This document shows, one piece after another, positions 44,643 through 54,397 of a stretch of DNA of 64,000 bases. The DNA is taken from positions 1 to 64,000 of the forward strand of contig DASTSN010000109.1 of the NCBI GenBank assembly GCA_035760665.1, in the 5' to 3' direction. Under the pieces are notes generated by a model. The model was given only the letters and a program-made list of their open reading frames with translations. It did not search any database and was not told the DNA's origin. Position 1 is the first letter of the stretch. Each line of letters begins with the position of its first letter. The position numbers and the translations under genes are program-made. Origin of the DNA: DASTSN01 sp035760665 (GTDB lineage Bacteria; Bacteroidota; Bacteroidia; Chitinophagales; Chitinophagaceae).

Positions 44643-45971
44643 ATGGCAACTAAAAATAAGCTTGGCCTTTTTTCGTTAACGATGATTGTAATCGGCCTGG
44701 TGATTGGCATGGGAATTTTCAGAACCTCGAAGGATGCAGCCAGTGCAGCGCTCACGCCCACTATTTTCTTTGCTGCCTGGATTGTGGGTGGGTTGGTGGC
44801 ATTTTGCGGAGCGCTTACCTACGCAGAGATCGGGAGCCGCTACCCGGTTACCGGCGGGTATTATAAAGTGTTTTCTTATGCCTATCATCCATCTATTGCA
44901 TTTGCCATTAACTGCATTATCCTAATCTCCAACGCGGCATCCCTGTCGGGGGTTGCGCTTATCGGCAGTGAATATATTTCGCCCCTATTGTTCAACGCCG
45001 GCGCCACGGATTTTGTAAAAGCCCTGGTTGCCATGTCTGCCATTATTATTTTTTACGGGGTGAACCTGATGGGGCTGCGGATGAGCTCACGAACCCAAAA
45101 TTTTTTAATGATCATTAAGATCGGTATGCTGCTGGTGATCATTGCTTCGGTATTTTTCCCACAGCTCTATAATGCCGCCCCGGCCTTGCCGGCAGTAGCG
45201 GATACCCGGTCGTTTGGTGCTGTCTTGTTGTCATTTGGAGTGGCACTCAAGGCTACATCGTTTACCTATGGCGGTTACCAGCAAACCATCAACTTTGGCG
45301 AAGAAATCGAGAACCCCCGGCGGAATATTCCCCGCGGAATTTTTACTGGGATCCTGGTGATCGTGTCGTTGTATCTGGCTGTCAGTTATGCGTATTATAA
45401 GGTCATTGGTTTTGATGAATTAAAAACCACTTCCGGCATTGCCGCCCTCATTGCTGAAAAGATGTTTGGGCCGGCCGGCCGCTATGCTTCTTCTATTTTA
45501 CTCTTTATTGCAGTGCTGGCCTATGTGAATGTGTTGCTGCTCAGCAACCCGCGGGTTATGTACGCCATGAGCGAAGACGGTATTTTACCGGCGGCGTTCC
45601 GGAAAAAGGATGAACAAAAAGATGTACTAACGGTCAGCCTTACTGTATTTGCAGCTGTGTGTGTGATTGTGCTGTTTTTTGCTAACCGGTTTAACCAGAT
45701 CCTGAGCTTCACTATATTCCTGGATTCCATTGGCATGGCTACCTCGGCAGCCACTATTTTTATTTTGCGCCGGCGTACCCGGCACCTGGATGGCACCGGT
45801 ATTTACACGATGCGGTTGTACCCATTGCTGCCGGTGATTTTTATACTTACCTATATTTTTGTGGGTACTGTAATTGCCATTACCGACCCGATGTACGCCG
45901 TCATTGGCGCGACGGTCTTTACTGCTTTCCTGCTTTTGTATTTTGCCACACGCCGGTTACGAAAAATGTGA
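44643..45971 (+). CDS. APC-family amino-acid permease
   Basis: A 442-residue transporter with about twelve membrane helices. Helix 1 has the unwound segment IVIGLVIGMGIFRT typical of the APC superfamily, followed by FFAAWIVGGLVAFCGALTYAEIGSRYPVTGG. I start at the ATG at 44643 (MATKNKLG); the longer frame overlaps the divergent receptor gene. Seven bases separate it from the PLP enzyme, so transport of a sulfur amino acid or relative is a reasonable guess. Confidence 0.9.
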   Translation: MATKNKLGLFSLTMIVIGLVIGMGIFRTSKDAASAALTPTIFFAAWIVGGLVAFCGALTYAEIGSRYPVTGGYYKVFSYAYHPSIAFAINCIILISNAASLSGVALIGSEYISPLLFNAGATDFVKALVAMSAIIIFYGVNLMGLRMSSRTQNFLMIIKIGMLLVIIASVFFPQLYNAAPALPAVADTRSFGAVLLSFGVALKATSFTYGGYQQTINFGEEIENPRRNIPRGIFTGILVIVSLYLAVSYAYYKVIGFDELKTTSGIAALIAEKMFGPAGRYASSILLFIAVLAYVNVLLLSNPRVMYAMSEDGILPAAFRKKDEQKDVLTVSLTVFAAVCVIVLFFANRFNQILSFTIFLDSIGMATSAATIFILRRRTRHLDGTGIYTMRLYPLLPVIFILTYIFVGTVIAITDPMYAVIGATVFTAFLLLYFATRRLRKM

Positions 45972-45978
45972 TCATACT

Positions 45979-47139
45979 ATGGATTTGTCTTATATCATCA
46001 ATGAACTGGGGGAGGAACGGGAACTGTATTTCAATGCTGTTTCGGCCCCGATTATTCAGACCAGTAATTTTGCGTTTAAAACAGTGGATGATCTCAGCAG
46101 GGCCTTTGCGGATGAAATGGGCGGTTATCTTTATAGCCGCGGCCTGAATCCAACGGTGGAGATCTTGCGTAAAAAACTGGCTGCGCTGGATGGTGCTGAA
46201 GACTGCCTGGTTTTTAACAGTGGTGCCGCTGCCATCTTTGCCGGGGTGCTGGCGAATGTAAAGGCCGGTGACCATATTGTTTCTGTGCAATCACCCTATA
46301 CCTGGGCGCAAAAAATGTTTGATGAGATATTGCCGCGTTTTGGTGTGCGTACAACGTATATCGATGGCACCGCCATTGAGAACTGGGAACGGGCCACGCA
46401 GCCGCATACAAGCTTGTATTACCTGGAGTCGCCGAACAGCTGGGACTTTGCCCTGCAGGATATCCGGGCGATTGCCCAACTGGCCCGCTCGCGGGGGATT
46501 GTTACGTTTATTGATAACAGTTATTGCACACCGCTTTACCAGGATGTGATAGGCATGGGTATTGACCTGGCCATGCAAACAGCCACCAAGTATATCAGCG
46601 GGCATAGCGATACGTTGGGGGGAGTGCTCTGCGGAAGTCATACTATGATAAAAAAGATTTTTGACAGTGAATACCTCAATATTGGAAGCGGTATTCAGCC
46701 TTTTAATGCCTGGCTGCTGATCCGTGGCCTGCGCACCTTGCCTGCCCGCCTGGCGCGGATTACACAAACCACCGCAACGGTGCTGGCTTTTTTAAAGCAG
46801 CATCCGAAGGTTGAGCAGGTGCTGTTTCCTTTCGACGAACATTTTCCGCAATATGACTTAGCAAAACGGCAGATGAAAAATGCCTGTGGTTTGATGACTA
46901 TGGTCCTGAAAGCCAGCAGCCGGGCATCAATTGTGCGGTTTTGCGAATCGCTGCAACATATTTTAATGGCTGTGAGCTGGGGGGGACACGAGAGTCTTGT
47001 CATTCCCAAATGTGCGGGCATTGCTGCCAATGAATTTGACGCCTTTAACCCTTCACACCGTTCCGTGCGGCTATACACAGGGTTGGAAGATGCGGAATAC
47101 CTGGTGAAAGACCTGGAGCAGGCACTGGAATCGTTATAG
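45979..47139 (+). CDS. Cys/Met-metabolism PLP-dependent enzyme
   Basis: A 386-residue fold-type I PLP enzyme of the cystathionine gamma-synthase/methionine gamma-lyase family. YSRGLNPTVEILRKKLAALDGAEDCLVFNSGAAAIFAGVLA covers the cofactor-phosphate region; the Schiff-base lysine is K204 in TATKYISGHSD. Which reaction it runs cannot be decided. Co-transcribed with the permease, so it may degrade or interconvert an imported amino acid. Confidence 0.88.
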   Translation: MDLSYIINELGEERELYFNAVSAPIIQTSNFAFKTVDDLSRAFADEMGGYLYSRGLNPTVEILRKKLAALDGAEDCLVFNSGAAAIFAGVLANVKAGDHIVSVQSPYTWAQKMFDEILPRFGVRTTYIDGTAIENWERATQPHTSLYYLESPNSWDFALQDIRAIAQLARSRGIVTFIDNSYCTPLYQDVIGMGIDLAMQTATKYISGHSDTLGGVLCGSHTMIKKIFDSEYLNIGSGIQPFNAWLLIRGLRTLPARLARITQTTATVLAFLKQHPKVEQVLFPFDEHFPQYDLAKRQMKNACGLMTMVLKASSRASIVRFCESLQHILMAVSWGGHESLVIPKCAGIAANEFDAFNPSHRSVRLYTGLEDAEYLVKDLEQALESL

Positions 47140-47211
47140 AATATAAAAATATTCCTCCGCTCGTCAATTTTCAGTTTTCTGCCATTATCTTTCGTGTATT
47201 TTTGTTAGATT

Positions 47212-48639
47212 ATGACCCGAATATTAAAACCTTTCCTATTACTGCTTATAGGAGCCAATCTTTCAGCCCAGGAAAAATGGGATTTGCGCAAATGCGTGGA
47301 TTACGCGTTGGAACACAATATTTCAGTCCGGCAATCGGATTTGCAGGCCCGGTTTTCCGAGCTGGCTCTGAAGCAAAGCAAGTTATCACAGTATCCCAGT
47401 TTAAATTTTAACGGAAACGTCGGCTACAGTTCGGGCCGCAACCAGGATCCTACAAATTTCAGCCTGATTACCACCGGGTATTGGTCGAATAGTTATTCAT
47501 TGCAGTCCGGTGTGGAGTTGTTCAACTGGTTCAGTAAAAAGAATACTATTGCCGGGAATACCCTTGATCTAGAAGCCGCCCGAGCCGGCGTGGACAAAGT
47601 GAAAAATGATATTTCCTTAAATGTAGCGGTTGCCTACCTGCAGGTATTGCTGGCCCGCGAGCAGGTAAACCTGGGAAAAATCCAGGTAAGCCAGACGGCC
47701 AAGCAGCTGGAAAGCACCCGCCTGCAGGTAGAGCGCGGCAAGCTGCCAGAGTTAAATGCTGCCCAGCTTGAATCGCAACTGGCAACCGACAGCGCCAGCC
47801 TGGTGACCAGCGAATCCAATGCTGCCCAGTTATTATTACAACTTAAAGCTCTTTTATACCTCGATGCATCACTCCCCTTTGATGTGGCAACACCACCGGT
47901 TGACCTGATACCTGTGGAAAGCCTGGCCGACCTGCAGCCCGAAGCGGTGTATGCGCTGGCACTCACCAACCTGCCCCAGCAAAAAGTGAATGACCTGAAA
48001 CTGAAATCTTCGCTGAAACTGGTGGATGCGGCAAGGGGCGCCATGTATCCTTCTGTTTCGCTGTTTGGCAGCCTTGGATCGACTTATAATAATAAAGCCC
48101 AGGAAGCCAAGTCGAAATCAACGATTAACCCGCCCCTTGGCAAGGTGAACGTGGGCGGTACTGATTACCAGGTGTACCCGCTGCAGCCTTACGATGTGTT
48201 TACTTATGGATCGATTAACTATTTTGATCAGCTGAATCAAAACTTCCGCCAGTCGGTAGGCCTCAGCATCAGTGTACCGTTATTCAATAACGGGAATGCC
48301 CGCATAGCCTGGGAACGATCCAAACTCACGGTACAGCAATACCAGCTTACTAAAGACCAGGATAACCAAACACTGAAACAGGATGTCTATAAAGCGTATA
48401 ATGATGCCGTAGCTGCAATTCAAAAATACAATGCCAATAAGAAGGCGGTGGAAACGGCTCAGGTAGCGTATGATTTTGCGCAAAAACGCTACGACCTTGG
48501 GCTGCTCTCCATATATGAGCTCATTACCAGCCAGACAACCCTGCTACAGGCGAAAACCAACCTGCTTTATTCACAATATGATTACGTGTTCAAAATGAAG
48601 CTGCTTGAATTTTACAAAGGGCAGGGCATAAAATTATAA
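47212..48639 (+). CDS. TolC-family outer-membrane efflux protein
   Basis: A 475-residue OEP protein. Signal peptide ILKPFLLLLIGANLSAQ, then WDLRKCVDYALEHNISVRQSDLQ, and two repeated coiled-coil halves (AYLQVLLAREQVNLGKIQVSQTAKQLES, and YKAYNDAVAAIQKYNANKKAVETAQVAYDFAQKRYDLG). It forms a trimeric channel across the outer membrane. Followed after 47 bases by a HlyD-type adaptor. The inner-membrane pump is not adjacent. Confidence 0.92.
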   Translation: MTRILKPFLLLLIGANLSAQEKWDLRKCVDYALEHNISVRQSDLQARFSELALKQSKLSQYPSLNFNGNVGYSSGRNQDPTNFSLITTGYWSNSYSLQSGVELFNWFSKKNTIAGNTLDLEAARAGVDKVKNDISLNVAVAYLQVLLAREQVNLGKIQVSQTAKQLESTRLQVERGKLPELNAAQLESQLATDSASLVTSESNAAQLLLQLKALLYLDASLPFDVATPPVDLIPVESLADLQPEAVYALALTNLPQQKVNDLKLKSSLKLVDAARGAMYPSVSLFGSLGSTYNNKAQEAKSKSTINPPLGKVNVGGTDYQVYPLQPYDVFTYGSINYFDQLNQNFRQSVGLSISVPLFNNGNARIAWERSKLTVQQYQLTKDQDNQTLKQDVYKAYNDAVAAIQKYNANKKAVETAQVAYDFAQKRYDLGLLSIYELITSQTTLLQAKTNLLYSQYDYVFKMKLLEFYKGQGIKL

Positions 48640-48686
48640 ACCGGATTTTGATATCATTTTTTTCTTACAACCGTTAAACTGCAAAC

Positions 48687-50069
48687 ATGAATAAAACTGT
48701 AAAATGGATATTGATAAGCCTCGTGGTGCTGATTGTGGTGCTGGTCGGCGTGAAACTGATTGCCGGCAACGGTAATGACGGCACCAATGTCTCTGTTGAG
48801 AAAGCCGAGCGGCGTACGATTATTGAAACCGTGAATGCCAGCGGCCAGATTTACCCGGAGGTGGAAGTAAAAATCAGTCCTGATATTTCCGGTGAAATAA
48901 CAGAGCTCAACGTGGAAGAAGGCGACAGCGTAAAAAAGGGGCAGGTACTGGCCCGCATTTATGCAGATATTTATGCCACACAACGTGACCAGGCTGCTGC
49001 TGCAGTAAACCAGCAAAAAGCCATGGAGGCAAACAGTGCCGCCCAGCTTGACGCACTGAAAGCCACGCTGGACCAGTCACAAAAAACATATGAACGCCAA
49101 AAGCAGTTGTTACAGGATAAGGTCATCTCAAATGCCGAGTTTGAGCAGGCCGAAAGCGCTTACTTGTCTGCCAAAGCAAATTATGAAGCCGCTGTGGAAG
49201 GTGTGAAGGGTAATCAGGCCAGTATCAAAAGTGCGCAGGCCAACCTGGAACGGGCACAAAAGGACCTGAGCCGCACCACACTCACCGCACCAATGGATGG
49301 TGTGATTTCTTCACTGAGTGTGAAAAAAGGCGAACGCGTGGCCGGTAACAGCTTCAATGTGGGTACGGAAATGATGCGGGTGGCGGATATGAGTGTGCTG
49401 GAGGTACGGGTGGATGTTGGTGAAAATGACATAGTAAAAGTGAGTATTGGCGACAGTGCCGATATAGAAGTGGATGCTTATAATAACCGAAAATTTGCGG
49501 GAGTGGTTACACAAATTGCCGCGAGCACCAAAACATCGTCACTGACCAGTTCCAGCACCAATGATGTCACTAATTACGAAGTGAGGATTCGCCTGAACCC
49601 GGATTCGTATAAAGACCTGTTAGATCCGAAACATCCTAAACGGTTTCCCTTTCGTCCCGGCATGAACGCCAGTGCAGATATTAAAACAAAACGCCGCGAC
49701 AATGTGCTGACTGTACCCATTAATGCCGTAGCGGCCCGGGTGAAGGGCAGCGACCAGAGCGTGGAAGAAAAAAAGAAAGAAGAAACGAAAGCCAAGGGAG
49801 ATAATACTAACAACAGCCAGGATAATACGGCTGCAAACACGGCCTTGTCTGATGAACTGGAAGAGGTGGTGTTTGTACTGCAAAAAGATAACACCGTTAA
49901 AAAAACAGTGGTCAAAACAGGCATACAGGATATTAACTATATCGAAATTCTCAGTGGGCTGAATGAAGGCGAAGAGGTGGTTACCGGTCCTTACAATGCA
50001 GTCAGTAAAACACTGAAAGACGGGAACAAGGTAAAAGTGGTTCCGAAAGACAAACTGTTTGCCAAATAA
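48687..50069 (+). CDS. HlyD/MacA-family periplasmic adaptor
   Basis: A 460-residue adaptor. N-terminal membrane anchor VKWILISLVVLIVVLVGVKLI; lipoyl halves around VEVKISPDISGEITELNVEEGDSVKKGQVLARIY and LTAPMDGVISSLSVKKGERVAG; a coiled-coil hairpin between; beta-barrel domain beyond residue 240. A hydrophilic insertion rich in E, K, N and D lies at about residues 355-390. It connects a TolC channel to an inner-membrane ABC or RND pump that is missing next to it. A terminator follows. Confidence 0.92.
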   Translation: MNKTVKWILISLVVLIVVLVGVKLIAGNGNDGTNVSVEKAERRTIIETVNASGQIYPEVEVKISPDISGEITELNVEEGDSVKKGQVLARIYADIYATQRDQAAAAVNQQKAMEANSAAQLDALKATLDQSQKTYERQKQLLQDKVISNAEFEQAESAYLSAKANYEAAVEGVKGNQASIKSAQANLERAQKDLSRTTLTAPMDGVISSLSVKKGERVAGNSFNVGTEMMRVADMSVLEVRVDVGENDIVKVSIGDSADIEVDAYNNRKFAGVVTQIAASTKTSSLTSSSTNDVTNYEVRIRLNPDSYKDLLDPKHPKRFPFRPGMNASADIKTKRRDNVLTVPINAVAARVKGSDQSVEEKKKEETKAKGDNTNNSQDNTAANTALSDELEEVVFVLQKDNTVKKTVVKTGIQDINYIEILSGLNEGEEVVTGPYNAVSKTLKDGNKVKVVPKDKLFAK

Positions 50070-50094
50070 TATCCCCCCAAACTGATTTCATTAC

Positions 50095-50121
50095 AAAAGG
50101 AGTGAGCCTATCACTCCTTTT
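50095..50121 (+). terminator. Terminator after the adaptor gene
   Basis: AAAAGGAGTGA (50095-50105) pairs with TCACTCCTTTT (50111-50121) over five bases, followed by a CTTTTT run. It closes the tolC-adaptor operon before any pump gene. Confidence 0.85.
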
Positions 50122-50179
50122 CTTTTTGGCGGGCATTGAAATGGTTTCTTAATTTTATCCGGCTTAAAAAGAGAGCATC

Positions 50180-51220
50180 ATGATGCGTTTTGGAATTATC
50201 GGCAGCGGCAGTTGGGCAACCGCGCTGGCAAAAATACTGACAGATAATGGCACGCCCATTCACTGGTGGGTGAGAAATACCGATACGATCCGCCACCTGC
50301 AACAAAAAAAGCATAACCCGCATTATCTCAGCAGCGTGTATTTTGACACGTCACTGCTGCACATCGATAACGATATTAGGGCTGTAGTCCGTGCATCAGC
50401 AGTTGTGGTCATTGCTGTTCCCTCAGCGTATGTTGTTGATGTATTAAAAAACCTGTCGCACGATGATTTTGCGGATAAAAAAATTGTTTCTGCGGTCAAA
50501 GGGATTGTGCCGCATGAGAAAGTGTTGCTCAATGAATACCTCCAGCGAGAATTTGCCGTTTCACTGCAGGATTATTTTGCCGTGCTGGGTCCCTGCCATG
50601 CGGAAGAAGTGGCAGCAGAAAAACTGTCTTATCTTACATTTTCCGGGCTTGACGAAACGACAGCGGCAACAATTGCCAGTTTTTTTAAAACGGATTATAT
50701 CAATACCATCGTCAATCATGACATACTGGGTGTTCAGTATGCGGCGGTATTAAAAAATATTTATGCGCTGGGGGCTGGTATTGCTCACGGCCTGGATTAC
50801 GGGGATAATTTCCTGAGTGTGTACATTGCAAACAGCGCCGATGAAATGGCGGGTTTTTTACGAAAAGCAGGGATTGAGCATATTGTAGTGGGTGAACATG
50901 ACAATGAAGACCCCGTTACGCACCGCAAGACACCGAACTATGCCGCATCTGTTTACCTGGGCGATTTACTGGTGACCTGTTATTCTCTCTACAGCCGTAA
51001 CCGGCTGTTTGGCACTATGATTGGCAAAGGCTATTCTGTGAAAGCCGCACAACTGGAACTGAATATGGTGGCGGAAGGATATAATGCCGCCCGCTGTCTG
51101 TATGATATCAATAAAACGATCCGGGCGGACATGCCTATTGCAAGCACGATCTATCAAATTCTTTGGGAACAGTTAAAACCGGCTGAAGGGTTTAAACGAA
51201 TAGAAGCGGTGATGGTCTGA
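50180..51220 (+). CDS. gpsA: NAD(P)-dependent glycerol-3-phosphate dehydrogenase
   Basis: A 346-residue enzyme that reduces dihydroxyacetone phosphate to sn-glycerol 3-phosphate for phospholipid synthesis. The N-terminal Rossmann loop is FGIIGSGSWATALAKIL; the catalytic lysine lies in AAVLKNIYALGAGIAHGLDYGDN. Length is normal. The start is ATGATG at 50180 preceded by AAAAAGAGAGC, a fair ribosome site. It has its own short leader after the upstream terminator. Confidence 0.94.
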   Translation: MMRFGIIGSGSWATALAKILTDNGTPIHWWVRNTDTIRHLQQKKHNPHYLSSVYFDTSLLHIDNDIRAVVRASAVVVIAVPSAYVVDVLKNLSHDDFADKKIVSAVKGIVPHEKVLLNEYLQREFAVSLQDYFAVLGPCHAEEVAAEKLSYLTFSGLDETTAATIASFFKTDYINTIVNHDILGVQYAAVLKNIYALGAGIAHGLDYGDNFLSVYIANSADEMAGFLRKAGIEHIVVGEHDNEDPVTHRKTPNYAASVYLGDLLVTCYSLYSRNRLFGTMIGKGYSVKAAQLELNMVAEGYNAARCLYDINKTIRADMPIASTIYQILWEQLKPAEGFKRIEAVMV

Positions 51221-51350
51221 TTACAAACGACTATTTATACCGCTTGCCTATCCCGGTTTTGGACCAGTGGCCATTTCAATCATGGTACTTTCCCTGCTGA
51301 TAGCGGAACTTGTAAAATTTACAAAACGCAGGTACCGGTCTTCGCATAAG

Positions 51351-52472
51351 TCAGCCTTCATCAAAAAAAAGATCGGCCGCAATTCCATCGGCCAGTAATT
51401 TCCCCTCGCGGGTCAGCCGCAAACAGTTTTCGGAAAAATCCATCAGCCGGTGATCAATGAACTTACGGCTTGCTTGTATTAGTTGAGCGGTGGCCGTTTC
51501 ATCCAGTTTCTCCAGGTGAAGGCCTTCTGCTGTGCGCAGCGATGTCATAATATATTCATTGATCTTTTGCACAGCCGAGAGTTCTTCTTTCTCACAGGGT
51601 ACTATGTTGTTTACCACAGCATCGATATAGCGCTTATTGTTTGCAATATTCCATTGCCGGCTGGCGCCGTTGAAAGAATGGGCAGAGGGGCCAAGCCCCA
51701 GGTATTTTTTTCCCTGCCAGTAAGAACTGTTATGGCGGCTGCGAAAACCGGGTCGTGCGAAGTTTGAAATTTCATAGTGCTCATAGCCGGCTTCTTCCAG
51801 CCATTGCATCAGCAGCAAAAACTGTTCGCTTTGCCGGTCGGGATCAACGCCCGGAGTTTGGTGCAGTCGTATTTGCTTATGTAAAGTTGTTTTGGGTTCC
51901 ACAGTAAGGGCATAGCAGGAAAGATGGGGAATTCCAAAGGACAGTGCTTTTTGTACATTGACTTTCCAATGTTCATTCGACAACTGCGGTGTGCCATAGA
52001 TGAGGTCAATGCTGATGTTGTTAAATCCGTACCGCTGGGATAAACTGATGCTTTCTTCTGCCTGGCGGGAGTTGTGTGCCCGGTTCATCCATTGCAGATC
52101 CTGATCGTAAAATGACTGAATACCGATGCTCAGCCGGTTGATGCCGCTGCTGTTCCAGGCTATAAGTTTCGCAGCGGTAATATCATCGGGGTTGGCTTCC
52201 AGCGTTATTTCAGCGCCGTCGGTAACGGGAAATATACTGTGCAGCGTGTTCAGTACACTGTCGAGTTCAGCAGCTTCCAGCAAGGAAGGTGTGCCGCCGC
52301 CAAAGTAGATTGTTTCCACTGCTTCCCCGGCAAGGTAATTTTTTTGCAGTTCAAGTTCTTTCAATAAAGCGGCTACAAATTCGTTTTTGTAAACGGTGGA
52401 AGTGCTGAAATGAAAATTACAATAATGACAGGCCTGCCTGCAAAAGGGGATATGAAAGTAAATGCCCGCCAA
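51351..52472 (-). CDS. hemW: HemW-like radical SAM protein
   Basis: A 373-residue radical SAM enzyme of the coproporphyrinogen-dehydrogenase-like class. The iron-sulfur ligands are in CRQACHYCNF (CxxxCxxC) near residues 11-18, followed by IYFGGGTPSLL and LEANPDDITAAKL. HemW proteins deliver haem to respiratory enzymes rather than oxidise coproporphyrinogen; true HemN has a longer N-terminus. It diverges from the Omp85 gene that starts 64 bases away. Confidence 0.9.
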   Translation of the reverse strand: MAGIYFHIPFCRQACHYCNFHFSTSTVYKNEFVAALLKELELQKNYLAGEAVETIYFGGGTPSLLEAAELDSVLNTLHSIFPVTDGAEITLEANPDDITAAKLIAWNSSGINRLSIGIQSFYDQDLQWMNRAHNSRQAEESISLSQRYGFNNISIDLIYGTPQLSNEHWKVNVQKALSFGIPHLSCYALTVEPKTTLHKQIRLHQTPGVDPDRQSEQFLLLMQWLEEAGYEHYEISNFARPGFRSRHNSSYWQGKKYLGLGPSAHSFNGASRQWNIANNKRYIDAVVNNIVPCEKEELSAVQKINEYIMTSLRTAEGLHLEKLDETATAQLIQASRKFIDHRLMDFSENCLRLTREGKLLADGIAADLFFDEG

Positions 52473-52535
52473 TTAATTTTTCAGTTTATGCGTTTATATT
52501 AAATATTTTTAAACCCAAATCCTTTCGAAAACCGG

Positions 52536-54335
52536 ATGCTGAGAACCGGACTGCAAATATCGTTACTCCTCTTTGTATTCTTGCTTGCGGGTATAGCCCG
52601 GGCCCAGGACCTGTATCCCCTGCACATCCGCTGCGTGGATAAGGATTCGGTTTTCATTGAGGAACTATTGCACCCGCCGGCAGGTTTTCCTAATCGTTTT
52701 GCCTGTGTGGACTATGTCAACAAACTGCCAACCCTGTTGCAGGCGAAGGGATATGTTACTGCCTCGCTGGATACTGTTCGTTTTGACTCGGCCTTTGCAC
52801 AGGTTGTTTTGTTTGCAGGGGAGGTGTACCGGTGGGCCAGTTTGGATACCCGTGATGTGCCGCCTTACCTGCTGGAAGCAACGGGCTGGCGCAACAACCA
52901 GTTTGCCAATAAACCGATGGACTTTGCAGCAGTAAACAAATGGCAGGAAAAGATGTTGGCGTACCTGGAGAATAACGGCTATCCCTTTGCAAAGGTTTAT
53001 ATTGACAGCTTGCAGATTGAGGCGGAAAAAGTATCTGCCGTGCTGAAAGTGGAAAAGGGGCCTCTTTACAAAATTGACAGCATTCGCTTGGCCGGCAATG
53101 CAAAAATTTCCAACATGTTTCTCCAGCGCTACCTCGATCTTCCCAATGGCAGCCTGTACAGCCGGGAAAAGCTGGGACGTGTGGGCAAAAAGATCAGGGA
53201 GTTGCCGTATGTGCAGGAAGAAAAGCCTTCGGATCTTTCCTTGCTGGCCAGCGGTTCCATCCTGAATTTGTACCTGAAACCCAAACGCAGCAGCCAGGTC
53301 AATGTGTTACTTGGTTTTTTGCCCAATAACGATCAGCTAACCTCAAAAAAGCTGCTGGTGACCGGCGAAGCTAATATTAACCTGCACAATGCCCTGGGCC
53401 AGGGCGAAACGATCGGGCTCAACTGGCAGCAATTACAGGTAAAATCGCCCCGTTTGAATATATTGTACCGGCATCCGTATGTGTTTAATTCGCGGGTGGG
53501 GCTGGATTTTTCTTTTGACATGTTTCGGAAAGATAGCAGCTACCTGAATGTCAACCTGCAGCTTGGCGGTCAGTATGTCCTGTCGGCCAACCAGTCCGGG
53601 AAACTTTTTTTTCAACGGTTTCAAACAATTCTTAATACTATAGACTCGGCGACCATTATTCAATACCATCAATTGCCGCCCGTGGCGGATGTGAGTTCTC
53701 TGAATATTGGGCTCGATTATGATTTTAATAATACCGATTACCGCTTCAATCCGAGGAAGGGCAATGTGTTTCATATCGTCACTACCGTTGGCACTAAAAA
53801 AATAAAAAAGAACAACCAGGTGCTTACGTTAAAAGACCCGAATAATCCCTCCTATGATTTTGCAGCATTATATGATACGGTTAAATTAAAAACCTACCAG
53901 TTCAGGATCAGGGCTACCGCGGAAAAATATTTTCCAGCCGGCAAACAAAGCACGTTTAAAACGGCGATTAATGCCGGTATTTTCCAGAGCGGAAATATTT
54001 TTCTCAACGAACTTTTCCAGATTGGGGGGTACAAACTGCTGCGCGGGTTTGACGAGGAAAGCCAGTATCTTTCCCAGTTTGCCATTGGCACGGTGGAATA
54101 TCATTACCTGGTGGGCCAGAATTCTTATTTTTATTTACTGGCAGATGGCGGCTGGGGGAAAAGTACCACCCAGGCTTTTACGGCAGATTACGGATACCTG
54201 GGTACAGGGTTGGGACTTGCCTTTGAAACGAAAGCGGGCATTTTTAACCTGGCCTGGGCAGTGGGCAAGCGGAGTGATGCGCAATTCAATTTGCGGCAAT
54301 CAAAAATCCATTTTGGGTTTGTCAATTATTTTTAA
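52536..54335 (+). CDS. BamA/Omp85-family outer-membrane protein
   Basis: A 599-residue protein with a signal peptide (LQISLLLFVFLLAGIARAQ), one or two POTRA-like modules (residues about 60-230, including KVEKGPLYKIDSIRLAGNAKIS and RVGKKIRELPYVQE) and a C-terminal 16-strand barrel ending KIHFGFVNYF. It is too short for BamA itself and lacks its five POTRA modules, so resembles the accessory Omp85 or TamA-like paralogues of Bacteroidota. It probably inserts or exports outer-membrane proteins; its substrate is unknown. Confidence 0.85.
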   Translation: MLRTGLQISLLLFVFLLAGIARAQDLYPLHIRCVDKDSVFIEELLHPPAGFPNRFACVDYVNKLPTLLQAKGYVTASLDTVRFDSAFAQVVLFAGEVYRWASLDTRDVPPYLLEATGWRNNQFANKPMDFAAVNKWQEKMLAYLENNGYPFAKVYIDSLQIEAEKVSAVLKVEKGPLYKIDSIRLAGNAKISNMFLQRYLDLPNGSLYSREKLGRVGKKIRELPYVQEEKPSDLSLLASGSILNLYLKPKRSSQVNVLLGFLPNNDQLTSKKLLVTGEANINLHNALGQGETIGLNWQQLQVKSPRLNILYRHPYVFNSRVGLDFSFDMFRKDSSYLNVNLQLGGQYVLSANQSGKLFFQRFQTILNTIDSATIIQYHQLPPVADVSSLNIGLDYDFNNTDYRFNPRKGNVFHIVTTVGTKKIKKNNQVLTLKDPNNPSYDFAALYDTVKLKTYQFRIRATAEKYFPAGKQSTFKTAINAGIFQSGNIFLNELFQIGGYKLLRGFDEESQYLSQFAIGTVEYHYLVGQNSYFYLLADGGWGKSTTQAFTADYGYLGTGLGLAFETKAGIFNLAWAVGKRSDAQFNLRQSKIHFGFVNYF

Positions 54336-54397
54336 CGGGACGGTATTATTTTCATAAGCTTCCTGATCCTGCTATTTTTGTATCCATAATTTATCCA

